A stretch of DNA of 64,000 nt from Chiridota heheva (taxonomy: Eukaryota > Echinodermata > Holothuroidea > Apodida > Chiridotidae): the NCBI GenBank assembly GCA_020152595.1, contig JAIGNY010002805.1:398729-462728 (forward strand), in the 5' to 3' direction. Shown piece by piece: positions 1 through 12,197 of this stretch. The stretch's first letter is position 1, and each line of letters begins with the position of its first letter. The translations under genes were made by a program, and so were the position numbers. The notes under the pieces are model-generated. The model was given only the letters and a program-made list of their open reading frames with translations, was not told the origin of the DNA and did no database searches.

Positions 1-170
1 ATCACTTTATTTGGTTTAAGTTAGATTTAATTAAGGATTCATTATGCAATTTGTTTTTCATTGAATGACAGTTGTTCATTCACAAAAAGGAAACAGAAAC
101 TTCTTGTCAGAAAACTGAACAGAAATTAAATTCATAATTTTTTACCTTTGTTGGAGAATTTATGAGCAAC
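1..170. other. AT-rich flank, no recognised feature
   Basis: Single-copy AT-rich DNA before the first tandem array. I see no coding frame or RNA gene in it. Confidence 0.5.
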
Positions 171-2374
171 ATTGGGAGGTTACGTTAGGTAGATGGTTAG
201 ATTGGGTGGGTGCTTTACATCTCTCTCCCAACAGCTAAAGTTATATACTATATTGAAAGGTTACGTTAAGTAGATGGATAGATTGGGTGGGTGCTTTACA
301 TCTCTCTTCCAACAGCTAAAGTTATATACTATATTGGGAGGTTATGTTAGGTAGATGGATAGATTGTGTGAATGCTTTACATCTCTCTCCCAACAGCTAA
401 AGTGATATACTATATTGGGAGGTTATGTTAGGTAGATGGATAGATTGGGTGGGTGCTTCACATCTCTCTCTTCCAACAGCTAAAGTTATATACTATATTG
501 AGAGGCTATGTTAGATAGATGGATAGATTGGGTGGGTGCTTTACATCTCTCTCCCAACAGCTAAAGCTATATACTATATTGGGAGGTTATGTTAGGTAGA
601 TGGATAGATTGGGTGGGTGCTCTACATCTCTCTCCCAACAGCTAAAGCTATATACTATATTGGGAGGTTACGTTAGGTAGATGATTAGATTGGGTGGGTG
701 CTTCACATCTCTCTCTCAACAGCTAAAGCTATATACTATATTGAGAGGTTATATTAGGTAGATGGATAGATTGGGTGGGTGCTCTACATCTCTCTTCCAA
801 CAGCTAAAGTTATATACTATATTGAGAGGTTATGTTAGGTAGATGGATAGATTGTGTGAATGCTTTACATCTCTCTCCCAACAGCTAAAGTTATATACTA
901 TATTGGGAGGTTATGTTAGGTAGATGGATAAATTGGGTAGGTGCTTTACATGTACATCTCTCTCCCAACAGCTAAAGTTATATACTATATTGGGAGGTTA
1001 TGTTAGGTAGATGGATAGATTGATTGGGTACTTCACATCTCTCTCTCCCAACAGCTAAAGCTATATACTATATTGGGAGGTTATGTTAGGTAAATGGATA
1101 GATTGGGTGGGTGTTCTACATCTCTCTTCCAACAGCTAAAGTTATATACTATATTGGGAGGTTATGTTAGGTAGATGGATAGATTGATTGGGTACTTCAC
1201 ATCTCTCTCTCCCAACAGCTAAAGCTATATACTATATTGGGAGGTTATGTTAGGTAGATGGATAGATTGGGTGAGTGCTTCACATCTCTCTCCCAACAGC
1301 TAAAGTTATATACTATATTGAGAGGTTATATTAGGTAGATGGATAGATTGTGTGAATGCTTTACATCTCTCTCCCAACAGCTAAAGTTATATACTATATT
1401 GGGAGGTTATGTTAGGTAGATGGATAGATTGGGTGGGTGCTTCACATCTCTCTCCCAACAGCTAAAGTTATATACTATATTGAGAGGTTATGTTAGGTAG
1501 ATGGATAGATTGTGTGAATGCTTTACATCTCTCTCCCAACAGCTAAAGTTATATACTATATTGGGAGGTTATGTTAGGTAGATGGATAGATTGATTGGGT
1601 ACTTCACATCTCTCTCCCAACAGCTAAAGTTATATACTATATTGAGAGGTTATGTTAGGTAGATGGATAGATTGTGTGAATGCTTTACATCTCTCTCCCA
1701 ACAGCTAAAGTTATATACTATATTGGGAGGTTATGCTAGGTAGATGGATAGATTGGGTGGGTGCTTCACATCTCTCTCCCAACAGCTAAAGTTATATATC
1801 ATATTGAGAGGTTATATTAGGTAGATGGATAGATTGGGTGGGTGCTTTACATCTTTCTCCCAACAGCTAAAGTTATATACTATATTGGGAGGTTATGTTA
1901 GGTAGATGGATAGATTGGGTGGGTGGGTGCTTTACATCTCTCTCCCAACAGCTAAAGTTATATACTATATTAGGAGGTTATGTTAGGTAGATGGATAGAT
2001 TGGGTGGGTGCTTCACATCTCTCTCTTCCAACAGCTAAAGTTATATACTATATTGAGAGGTTATGTTAGGTAGATGGATAGATTGGGTGGGTGCTTCACA
2101 TCTCTCTCTTCCAACAGCTAAAGTTATATACTATATTGAGAGGCTATGTTAGATAGATGGATAGATTGGGTGGGTGCTTCACATCTCTCTCCCAACAGCT
2201 AAAGCTATATACTATATTGGGAGGTTATGTTAGGTAGATGGATAGATTGGGTGGGTGCTCTACATCTCTCTCCCAACAGCTAAAGCTATATACTATATTG
2301 GGAGGTTACGTTAGGTAGATGATTAGATTGGGTGGGTGCTTCACATCTCTCTCCCAACAGCTAAAGCTATATAC
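171..2374. repeat. 81-bp minisatellite, about 27 copies
   Basis: The phrase ATTGGGAGGTTAYGTTAGG recurs every 81 bp (171, 252, 333, 414 and onward). Each unit also carries a GATGGATAGATTGGG block, a CTCTCTCCCAACAGC block and TATATACTATATT. Variant units replace TTGGGTGGG with TTGTGTGAA or TTGATTGGG, and the types are interspersed. A block with rare variants (AGGCTATGTTAGATAG, then GTTACGTTAGGTAGATGATT) occurs at 503-690 and again exactly 1,638 bp later, so large segments of the array have been duplicated. No unit has a sustained reading frame. Confidence 0.97.
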
Positions 2375-2393
2375 AGCTGTCAAAAGCCATTTG

Positions 2394-2600
2394 ATAAACC
2401 AGTTATGAAGCAATGATGAATGAAGCTCCACCAGAGATTGAACCCTGGACCTCTAGCTTGCCCAGCTGGTGCTATGACCACTGATGTCTTTAGATATAAA
2501 CAAAAGTCAATACGTTGCTTTAAAGCTTGATGGAAGTACTCCTCCTTACCAGAGACCTCTAGCTTGCCCAGCTGATGCTTCCACTAAGTGACCACGGAGT
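2394..2600 (-). repeat. Degenerate tRNA-derived SINE fragments
   Basis: On the - strand the complement of 2434-2444 reads GGTTCAATCTC, close to the RNA polymerase III B box, and an A-box-like TAGCACCAGCTGG lies about 35 bp before it. A 26-bp stretch of this region (2448-2473) is repeated with one change at 2554-2579, so two partial copies seem to lie side by side. The arms do not fold into a clean tRNA, so I call it a SINE remnant rather than a tRNA gene. Confidence 0.4.
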
Positions 2601-2835
2601 TCTTTAATAAGTGAAAAGAAATTTTATTGTAAAGCCAGAGCAGAATACATTTAAACAGTGGTCACAAAACAGTTGGGTTCTTTATAAAATATATAATGAA
2701 CTTAACATTTGATTCTTAAAATGACTGGCCTCAGAAACCTAAAGAAACTAAAATGTGATATTAAACAAACTCTCATTTTAAGCTCACAACATGCAATCTT
2801 TACACATGCAGTTATCATTTTCAACAGGCAAGGCA

Positions 2836-3058
2836 ACTGTTCTCAAACAGTCAAGACTTTGCACTGTTGCTGGCATATGTATACTGTTCTCAAACAGTCA
2901 AGACTTTGCACTGTTGCTGGCATATGTATACTGTTCTCAAACAGTCAAGACTTTGCACTGTTGCTGGCATATGTATACTGTTCTCAAACAGTCAAGACTT
3001 TGCACTGTTGCTGGCATATGTATACTGTTCTCAAACAGTCAAGACTTTGCACTGTTGC
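2836..3058. repeat. 47-bp minisatellite, about 4.7 copies
   Basis: ACTGTTCTCAAACAGTCAAG recurs at 2836, 2883, 2930, 2977 and 3024. Each unit includes the imperfect palindrome ACTGTTCTCAAACAGT and CTGGCATATGTAT. The copies are almost identical, which suggests a recent expansion. Because 47 is not a multiple of three, the short open frames across it are a by-product. Confidence 0.95.
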
Positions 3059-3073
3059 TCCTAAAATGTAGAC

Positions 3074-3271
3074 CCCACAAAATCCTCCTCTCCACCAAAG
3101 ATAGCTCTCTGCTTCCACCCATTACTCTCCACCAGGAATACTGCCTGTAATAGCTCCCTGCTTCCACCCATCACTCTCCACCAGGGATACTGCCTGTAAT
3201 AGCTCTCTGCTTCCACCCATTACTCTCCACCAGGGATACTGCCTGTAATAGCTCCCTGCTTCCACCCATTA
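3074..3271. repeat. 49-bp minisatellite, about 4 copies
   Basis: TAGCTCYCTGCTTCCACCCA recurs at about 3102, 3151, 3200 and 3249, with ACTCTCCACCAGGGATACTG in each unit. It directly follows the 47-bp array but shares no sequence with it. Confidence 0.93.
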
Positions 3272-4679
3272 AACCCATGCAAGAGGTGACTACAGTGCAC
3301 CTGTTCACTACTTCCACCTATAAATATTTGTTATCAAGTGAATTCATACACGCATGATTGCAACAAGCGCACCAGACAAAGTAACAAGATCATAGATGCT
3401 GCAACGTATATTCAAACAATTTGGGCAAGGTTATTAAAAAACTATTAAATGCAATAAAAAGTCAATTAATTTGGCAGAATTCTTTGTACCTGTACTGGGC
3501 CTCAAGATCCGCAAATGCTTTTAATGCCTAGAGTGCCTTTCTGACTAAAATTAAGTTATAAGATTCATAAAACACTTCCAAGCAACGTCTGTGTGTTAAT
3601 ACCCATCTGACAGGGATCACTTGTAAAATTTAACTTTAAATCTTTCAAAATGCTTCCCTGAAATCATTCAATGTTTGTATTGTCAAATCCTTAAAGGATT
3701 GCCTTTTGATTTATCATCAATTTTTATTACATGAAAATAAAATATTCAAAGGAGGTGTTTCGGAAATTCTTTGTCACTAAGAATGAATTATGATATTGTG
3801 ATATGATATATGTGAGATGCTACAAGCACGACAAGTCCAAAAGTAAAGTGCCTTTCAAGGCCCATGTAAATCTGGAGGCAACACAGCAGCATTCACATTA
3901 AGATGCACAATTGCAGGATTCCTGCAAAAAATAATTAAATCCCCCAGAAAAGCAATTGCAAGGGAGAAAATTCTCGCAAAAATAACTGAATGACCCAAAA
4001 CTAAAATACACTACAGTATTTTTCACGCAACTACTTCATACGTCACAGTTGTAATGCTACAGCTTAGGCCATGACCGTTGAGGCATAAATTTAATTATAA
4101 AACGTGCTAAAATGCCGTAATAAGAAAAAAGGTAATTAAAATCGTGTTTCTACACCCTATGCTGGAAAAAATTGATGTTAGAGGGCAAAAAGAACGAAAA
4201 ACATGCCCATTCCGTACAGGCTTCTCACTCTGAGTGTCCGATGATCACGCTGTCCTTGGTGTTATGAAACATGCAATAAACATGATGAAATACAACATGT
4301 AATAGAAATGTGACCATGTCATCTGCTAGATATCTAGATAGTATAGTGTGTAGTGCATGTGATGTATGGCATACAATAATAATGGGAATGATGTGACTTA
4401 TAACACAATGTACTGCAGCAAAGGTACACTTCACTAAATAACGACTATCAAATAAACAGAAACTGTTTCAAGCTTTTTTTAACTGATGAACAATAAGAAT
4501 TTAAACACAACAAAGAGAAGGCAATGAGGGAGGAATGCCTTGTTATTTGGGTTTTTCTTTCCAGATTAGTGTTGTTTTTTAAATGTAAATTTATTCTTAT
4601 CGATCTACAATAGAAAGACACACAAGCAGTGCTTACCTCTAGTTTTGCAAATTGATTTAATTTTTCTTTCTCTTTTGCA
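3272..4679. other. Intergenic or intronic DNA, nothing recognised
   Basis: Roughly 1.4 kb of AT-rich, apparently single-copy sequence. Reading frames are short and of biased composition. I recognise no exon, RNA gene or mobile element. Confidence 0.5.
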
Positions 4680-5325
4680 CGATACATGTATTAACTATAA
4701 ACCTATGACACATGTATTAACTATAAACCTATGACACATGTATTAACTATGAACTTATGACACATGTATTAAATATGAACCTATGACATATGTATTAACT
4801 ATGAACCTATGACACATGTTTTAACTATAAAACTATGCCACATGTATTAACTATGAACCTATGGCACATATATTAACTATGAACCTGTGACACATGTATT
4901 AACTATGAACCTATGGCACATGTATTAACTATAAACCTATGACACATGTATTAACTATGCACCTATGACACATGTATTAACTATGAACCTATGACACATG
5001 TATTAACTATGAACCTATGACACATGTATTAACTATGAACCTGTGACCCATGTATTAACTATGAGCCTATGACACATGTATTAGCTATGAACCTATGACA
5101 CATGTATCAACTATGAACATATGACACATGTATCAACTATGAACCTATGACACATGTATCAACTATAAACCTATGACACATGTATTAACTATGAACCTAT
5201 GACACATGTATCAATTATGAACCTATGACACATGTATCAACTATGAACCTATGACACATGTATTAACTATGAACCTATGACACATGTATCAACTATGAAC
5301 CTATGACACATGTGCTAACTATGAA
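4680..5325. repeat. 26-bp minisatellite, about 25 copies
   Basis: The unit CACATGTATTAACTATGAAC plus CTATGA recurs every 26 bp (CATGTATTAA at 4685, 4711 and so on). Left copies carry ATAAAC, middle copies ATGAAC, and TATCAACT variants cluster from about 5105 onward, so variants are regionally grouped. Confidence 0.96.
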
Positions 5326-6310
5326 TCCGTTTTTACCCATGATGGATACTGTTCAGATTTCAGCAAGAAACATTAGAGTGAGGATACTGCTTAGCAATAA
5401 GTTATGATGTTAAAGAAACCTTTGTATGTTGGAAGATTTTAGCACTTCAAGTCCCCCTTTCAAAATCCCTTTATTCCCCCCCTCCCCCAAATGAATTCCT
5501 AGTGTGAATGCTGCAACACAGAATGTTTTAATATCTATCCAAAATCCCACAAGAAACTCATTACATGTGAAAGACCCTTGAGAGTGCATTCCTGTTACAA
5601 AGCAAACACTTGTTCTAAAGGGGTATTAGATGAAAATTGAGGGCACAAATTATTCAGTAAAGCTTTTTCACCCTCATGGAGAGCTTCAAAACTTCTCTAA
5701 CATAAATATTTATATCAAGTGTTTATAAACAATAACATTTTATCAGTTTGTGGGGAAAAAAAGGTCAATGATTATTTTTTTTTAAATTACCCAAAACACT
5801 TATGAGTCTAGTTACAATTTTCAAGTTTCAATGTATTTTGGAATCTTAAATCTTCAAAACAGCTAGAAGTTCATCAAAAGTGGTTAAGAATTGCCCATTT
5901 TAACAAAATGTTGACTTTTGAAATTTAACCAACATTTTTTTTTAAATGGGAGCAGGTGAATATGACCATCAGCTTTGGAATCATATTCTACACTCAATCA
6001 AAACTTAATTGTTGAAAACGGTCTGGTGATTTTCAGTGACTAAAATCTGAGGCATAAATTAAAATAATTACATTAAAGATTTTAATCTTAAACTGTCTTC
6101 TCTGTGATAAATAACAACTTTACATAGTTGAAACTGCATGTGATTTGGACTGATTGAAAGACTATTCTGTTCATAATTTAACGCTCCTTTTGATGAATAT
6201 AAAATCTCTACCAGTCTAAATACCTTTAATTTCTTCTTCTTTATGGTGTTGAAATATTTTAAATACTTTCATCTAAATTCTATATTTTTCTTATCAAATA
6301 CAATGAATTA
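5326..6310. other. AT-rich spacer, nothing recognised
   Basis: Low-complexity AT-rich sequence leading to the truncated retrotransposon. No exon, RNA or repeat is recognised. Confidence 0.5.
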
Positions 6311-6990
6311 GTGTGTAGTGTCCCAATGTCTAAACCGGCAGAAGATAAAGTTACAGCCATCCTTGAGTTTCCTCAGCTTGACTCCCTTCGCAAGTTCAGG
6401 GAATTTTTAGGTTGCATTAACTTCTACAGGCATTTCATCCCACATTGTGCTGAAATTGTTCAACCCCTAACAGATTTATTGTCATGTAAAAACAAAAACA
6501 ACGCAAGTCAGCTCTCAGAGCACGTACAGACTGCTTTCAAGCAAGCCAGGACAGCGTTAGCAGAAGCAACCTTGTTAAAACATCCTAAAGCCAATGCCCT
6601 CTTTTGTTTATCCGTTGATGCATCTGATTATGCAGTCGGAGCCATTAGTCAACACAACATTAATGATGTATTGCACCCAGTTGCATATTTCTCTAAGAGA
6701 TTACAGCCAGCAGAGATCAAATTTAGTACCGTCGGTCGCGAATTACTCGCTGTATATTTAGCAGTCAAACACTTCAAACACTTTTTGGAAGGTCAAGATT
6801 TGCACATCGCCACAGAGAACCAAACTTTAACCCATGCACTAGATGCAAGGCCTGATCGCTATTCTCCGTGAGAGTCTTAATCTAGATTGTGTTTCTCAAT
6901 TCAGCACAGATATACACTTTATTTTGGAAAGGATAACATAGTCGCAGATGCCTATCACGTTGCAAGCTTAGCTCCTTACAATCACCATGC
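6311..6990 (+). pseudogene. Ty3/gypsy pol remnant: RT connection and RNase H
   Basis: The translation of 6311-6871 begins in the RT thumb region (FLGCINFYRHFIP is the gypsy FLGxxNFYRRFIP block) and continues into RNase H: SVDASDYAVGA holds the first catalytic Asp, and STVGRELLAVYLAVKHF holds the Glu helix. The usual TDHxPLT block is altered to TENQTLT, so the catalytic Asp of that block is lost. After a stop near 6870 the family's KDNIVADA block is still readable in another frame near 6935. The copy is 5'-truncated: no gag, protease or first half of RT precedes it. It is an inactive fossil. Superfamily assignment is by recognised motif order. Confidence 0.88.
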
Positions 6991-7122
6991 AAGCCTATAA
7001 CAGTTATTGACTACCAAAACCTAGTCAAAGGGCAAGAGATCAAGAATTACTGCAGCTCAAGAAGGCAACGAATCTCGTTTTCCAGAGTTTAACAATCCCT
7101 TCTTCTGAACAAACTATACTTT

Positions 7123-8135
7123 GTGACACGTCAACAGCCAAACCACGACCATACATACCTTTGTCATTTGGACTTCAATTTTATTCTTTGCATGACTTAT
7201 CGTCTCATCCAGGCATACGAGCAACTCAGCGACTCATCACGCAGTGTTTTGTGTGGCCCTCGATCAAAAAGGACATCAAGCAGTGGACACCAAATTGCAT
7301 GCATTGTCAATGTCATTCACAGACCCCATTAGGTACCTTTGCGATGCCTGATGCTAGATTTGACCATGTTCACATAGATCTCGTTGGACCATTACCGCCA
7401 TCAAATGGGTTTACTTATCTTCTTACTGGCATCGACCGCTTCACTCGTTGGCCAGTAGCTGTTCCTATATCTTCAATTACAGCAGAGACAGTAGCTAAAT
7501 CTTTTGTAACTCGTTGGATAGGCAATTTTGGTGTGCCATCAAATATTACCACAGACAGAGGCAGTCAATTCGAGTCCGCACTCTTCAAGCTCCTCTTTGC
7601 ATTACTGGGCTCACAACGTGGTATGAACAACTTCTTACCACCCTGCATCAAATGGATTAGTAAAGCGCTTCCATCGCCACCTTAAGTCTCCTTTCAAGGT
7701 TCAATCTGAACCTCATAGATGGACTGAATCATTACCCCTTATTCTTCTTGGAATTCGTTCCTTGTTAAGGAAAATTTGGGTTGTTCATCCACAGAGCTAG
7801 TCTATGGCACAACGTTACACTTACCTGGGGAACTTGTTTTTGCTGTTACTCCATCAAGCCATTTAGATCCCAGTGATTACATTGACCGTCTGCATCATCA
7901 CATGGCTGAGATTAAACCCAAGCCAGCAAGATCAAATACAAGAGTGACATACTTACACAAAGATCTTCTTACCTGCACACTTGTGTTATTCAGAGTAGGT
8001 GCGGTCAAGAAACCACTGCAACTTCCATATGATGAACCATTCCATGTCATTCATCGGGAGGACAACATTTTGTCCTAGATATCAAGGGGCAGCACAAAAC
8101 CGTCAGTATTGATAGGCTAAAGTCGGACACATAGA
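7123..8135 (+). pseudogene. Ty3/gypsy integrase remnant, several frameshifts
   Basis: The frame at 7161-7625 shows HPGIRATQRLI, then the zinc-binding CMHC, then the catalytic core with HIDLVGPLPP (first Asp) and TTDRGSQF (second Asp). The rest of the core lies in another frame from about 7627. There the position expected for the catalytic Glu (family motif V-E-R-F) is an AAG lysine codon at 7663-7665. The C-terminal part shifts frame again near 7767 (CSSTELVYGTTLHLPGEL) and near 8055, where a conserved VSIDRLK end block is readable. At least three frameshifts and the lost glutamate make it non-functional. It continues the RNase H remnant as one pol gene. Confidence 0.87.
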
Positions 8136-9180
8136 TGTAGTCGAGCAGCCTCTCCAAAAGCATCAACCACTCCAAAAACATCCAACTCTCCAAAAACTTT
8201 CATCTCTACTGGAACAACCATCACCTATACAGTATATCCAAACTTACCTGATGTTCTCGGACAAGCCTGTTTTGATGACGTAAGCAAGGCAGATTTTAAT
8301 GTTGCACGCTCTCTAGCCTTTTGGAGCTTGCTCAGATAAACATATTTTCTAAGCAATAGCATTTAAACGTTAATCTTAAACTGATTAATATTGAGGCTAT
8401 AAAACCATCTAAGATTAAATTACACTCTTGGGGTCATTTCGCTTGTTTAGTAGCAATTTTACATAGGTTTTTAGGAGCTTCCAGCAATTTATCTTGAAAC
8501 ATCTTTTGCCCTTGAGCGTTAATGTAGCATTACTGCATTACCTTAGTATAAGCCTGCCATAGCATAACCTTAGGCTGGTTTAATGCTATCTTCGGCTCTG
8601 AATTAAGTAAATTCCTCAGCAATAAGCCTGTATTTTATTCAACACTGTCTTGATAGTTGATCTGCGTAACAAGTAGTAAGCGCCTGCTCAGTTTATTTGT
8701 TCAATTTATGTGACCAGCAAGTAGTGGTTCTATTCAACGACTAGCGCTGATTTTGATACCTAGTTGTATTATTCGACCAGCAGTAAAGTCCAAGCTATTA
8801 TGATGTAGTGGATTTTATTTAGTCCTGCCTTGAGTTGTAAACCATTGTTGGCATTGCTTGTGTATATAAACTTATTCTTCAATTATAAGAGCTACACTAT
8901 AATAAATCCTGAACGTTTACTTAGTCTTGGTGCTATGAACCAGAGCTGTTCTCCTGATCAGCCTTGGCAGCGTTTGCTCCATAAGTGTGACGGGTGCAGT
9001 TTCTGTGTTTAAACTTAATTGTACTTAGGTTATTTAATCAATATTAAAGAGCATTCCATTTGGTATTTCCCTGGCCTTCTCAACTGCATTTTGGTCTGGA
9101 CAAAATCAACCAGAATGGAAATGTGAGTTTAATTTCCTGTTTCTCCCAAACTGGACACTTCAGTTTTCTTACTACAGAAA
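8136..9180 (+). mobile_element. Gypsy 3' untranslated region and possible 3' LTR
   Basis: Non-coding sequence following pol. A short G-run (CTTGGGG near 8428) could be the polypurine-tract remnant. TATATAAA at 8863-8870 and ATTAAA near 9049 would suit an LTR promoter and polyadenylation signal. There is no upstream LTR in the window to compare with, and I cannot fix TG/CA ends, so boundaries are inferred. Confidence 0.35.
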
Positions 9181-9188
9181 CAAATTTA

Positions 9189-9220
9189 CTAACCTGATGG
9201 ATTTCTGCAAAGGATATTAA
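9189..9220. repeat. First, split unit of the 72-bp minisatellite
   Basis: CTAACCTGATGGATTTCTGC followed by AAAGGATATTAA matches the 72-bp unit that otherwise starts at 10262. The match stops at TTAA, where a transposon begins. Confidence 0.9.
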
Positions 9221-10257
9221 GCCTTACTCTACCACGCGGCAATACTATCGCCGTTTTCAAACTACCTTTTTCTAAAAATAAATTCAGGACTTTACCACAG
9301 TCCTATAGGAGTAATCTTGGTATCATTTTAAAGTACTCGGATAATTCTTTCACAAAGTGAAACTTTTTCATAAAGGTCATATTACCTAATTTTCAGAAAA
9401 GGTACATCGAAAAAGGGTAAAACTCAAAAATTGCTAAACAATTTACATTTTTTTTTTTTTTTTTTAAATCTTACAATAACTTCAAGATCACATTTTTGCT
9501 TCAAAATAAACATGCAAGTCCTAAGACATGATAGTATTGTTTTCTGGTATAATTTTTATAATCCCTACATGCAATCTTTTGTTCTGGAAAAATTTCTTTA
9601 AAATTTCATGAATTTCTGCCATTTTTGACCCGTTTTGTTTTCTCCAAAAAATCGTGTCCCCAAACCGTACATCACACATGCTTCGTTAAACCGTCATTCC
9701 AAAGCGTTTGAAATTTCCTTTTATTTGATATATAAATAAAGGCATACCCCCTCTATTTGGAACCTGTCCTATAAGAAATATATTACACCTCTCCAATTTG
9801 AATGACTACGTGGTGCAGAGGGAATGTGCGCGGCTAGCATGTGAGCGCTCCAGGTTCGAGTCTCACCGTGACCACTGCGTAATTATTTTTCTGCTGCAGC
9901 TTTCAGGTGTCGTTTGACTTTTATCATTGTTGATGTGTTTTAATCTTTCCTTTCTTTCTAAAAATTATTGATTAGTATCATTGGAAAGGAAATTTCAAAA
10001 AGAATCTAAATATTTAACACAAATCTCTGTTTTCAATACTGACAAGAAGTTATACTTCTGCAAAGATTGACCATTTGTTGACCAAATTTAGCCAAAAATT
10101 GCTTAATTTGCATAATTTTGTCCAATATTTCCTAAATTGGTTTTAATTACTTAAAAGATAAATATCTTAGCATCTCTTCCAACCAAACTTAAAACGAAAG
10201 AAAATAAAATAAAAAATGCATATGAAAAAAAAGTTATGAAAATTGGTAGAGTAAGGG
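9221..10257. mobile_element. Non-autonomous piggyBac-type element (1,037 bp)
   Basis: The left end GCCTTACTCTACCA (9221-9234) is the inverse of the right end TGGTAGAGTAAGGG (10244-10257), with 13 of 14 positions matching. TTAA directly flanks both sides (9217-9220 and 10258-10261). Removing the element and one TTAA rejoins GGATATTAATGAACTC, a variant actually present in the array near 11047. TTAA duplication with short termini starting CCYT is characteristic of piggyBac transposons. No transposase frame is visible, so it would need a transposase in trans. Confidence 0.82.
9808..9880 (+). repeat. tRNA-like SINE head inside the TTAA element
   Basis: GGTTCGAGTCT at 9853-9863 matches the pol III B box. 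About 45 bp upstream is GTGGTGCAGAGGG, and GGCTAGCATGTGAGCGC lies between. The T-arm does not pair properly, so it is not a functional tRNA gene. It may be a SINE fragment carried by the transposon. Confidence 0.4.
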
Positions 10258-10261
10258 TTAA

Positions 10262-11572
10262 TGAACTCAACATACCACTAATGTTACCGTATTGACGTAT
10301 CAGGGCTAACCTGTTGGATTTCTGCAAAGGATATGAACTCAACATTCCACTAATGTTACCGTACCAATGTATTAGGGCTAACCTGGTGGATTTCTGCAAA
10401 GGATATAAACTCAACATTCCACTAACGTTACCGTACCGATGTATCAGAGCTAACCTGATGGATTTCTGCAAAGGATATAAACTCAACATTCCACTAATGT
10501 TACCGTAGCGATGTATCAGGGCTAACCTGATGGATTTCTGCAAAGGATATGAACTCAACATTCCACTAATGTTACCGTACCAATGTATCAGGGCTAAGCT
10601 GATGGATTTCTGCAAAGGATATTAACTCAACATTCCACTAATGTTACCGTATTGACGTATCAGGGCTAACCTGTTGGATTTCTGCAAAGGATATGAACTC
10701 AACATTCCACTAACGTTACCGTACCAATGTATTAGGGCTAACCTGATGGATTTCTGCAAAGGATATAAACTCAACATTCCACTAACGTTACCGTACCGAT
10801 GTATCAGGGCTAACCTGATGGATTTCTGCAAAGGATATGAACTCAACATTCCACTAATGTTACCGTACCGATGTATCAGGGCTAACCTGATGGATTTCTG
10901 CAAAGAATATGAACTCAACATTCCACTAATGTTACCGTACCGATGTATTAGGGCTAACCTGATGGATTTTGCAAAGGATATAAACTCAACATTCCACTAA
11001 CATTACCGTACTGATATATCAGGGCTAACCTGATGAATTTCTGCAACTGATATTAATGAACTCAACATTCCACTAATGTTACCGTACCAATGTATCAGGG
11101 CTAACCTGATGGATTTCTGCAAAGGATATAAACTCAACATTCCACTAACGTTACCGTACTGATGTATCAGGGCTAAGCTGATGGATTTTTGCAAAGGATA
11201 TTAACTCAACATTCCACTAATGTTAACGTTACCTGATGGATTTCTGCAAAGGATATTAACTCAACACCGATGTATCAGGGCTAACCTGGTGGATTTCTGC
11301 AAAGGATATGAACTCAACATTCCACTAACGTTACTGTACCTATGTATCAGGGCTAACCTGATGGATTTCTACAAAGGATATGAACTCAACATTCCACTAA
11401 CGTTACTGTACTGATGTATCAGGGCTAACCTGGTGGATTTTTGCAAAGGATATAACTCAACATTCTACTAACGTTACTGTACCGATGTATCAGGGCTCAC
11501 CTGATGGATTTCTACAAAGGATATGAACTCAACATTCCACTAATGTTACCGTACCAATGTATTAGGGCGAGT
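10262..11572. repeat. 72-bp minisatellite, about 18 copies
   Basis: GGGCTAACCTGATGGATTTC recurs about every 72 bp, with AACTCAACATTCCACTAA and GTTACCGTACC in each unit. Since 72 is a multiple of three, short frames stay open on both strands across several copies, but the units also carry frame-breaking variants (72, 71 and shortened copies near 11220-11270). I do not think it encodes protein. Confidence 0.96.
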
Positions 11573-12197
11573 CCCTCATTATAACATCTCTAATATAAGA
11601 AACTAACAATCTCAAGCATTTTACCTATCAAATTTGCAACGTTCAATAACTAACCCAAATAAATACATGATGATTCAACCAAATTCACAAATTTGAAAGA
11701 TCAAAAAGTATGCAAAATGTCAAAGCACCCACTGGGTACTAAACATTTGTTTGACTTTTCTGAGGGCTAAATCACTTACCTTTTATCTGGCTTTCAGTCA
11801 CTGACAGATGACTCCTCGCCTTAAATGAACAAATGTTCCGTTTTGTTTTTGAACACAGAGTGAATACAATCAAATATATATTTTTGTGACCAAATCATGC
11901 TTGATGAGATACCAAGTCAAACGAATAACCTCTACGGCGGGCAATGCAAGTGTATCTTGATGCATTGAATAAGCTTCATTACCCCTTACCGTGTTTAAGG
12001 ACTGACTTGAAACATCTGTAACAAACATGAAGGTGAATTTTGTTAAACTAAGGAACGAGGAAGGGAAGATGGTTAGCCTACTATTGATGTTCCATGTAAG
12101 AGTCAAAGAGATAGCGAGAAATAATTACAAGAGTACTTGTACAAAAATTTAAAGAAATATATTAGAAGTCCGAGACATCTATCACAGGATGCAACCA
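11573..12197. other. Spacer with one weak microexon candidate
   Basis: Mostly AT-rich unique sequence. On the - strand, 11990-12015 is a 26-nt stretch bounded by an acceptor-like TTCATGTTTGTTACAG and a donor-like GTAAGG. Both splice signals match consensus well, but a 26-nt exon cannot be confirmed from sequence alone. Confidence 0.3.

Noticed and set aside
2709-3150. Overlapping + strand frames of about 120 codons
   Set aside because: They read through the 47-bp array in shifting frames, with no conserved frame or motif.
8830-9012. 60-codon frame in the possible LTR
   Set aside because: Falls in non-coding retrotransposon end sequence with no motif.
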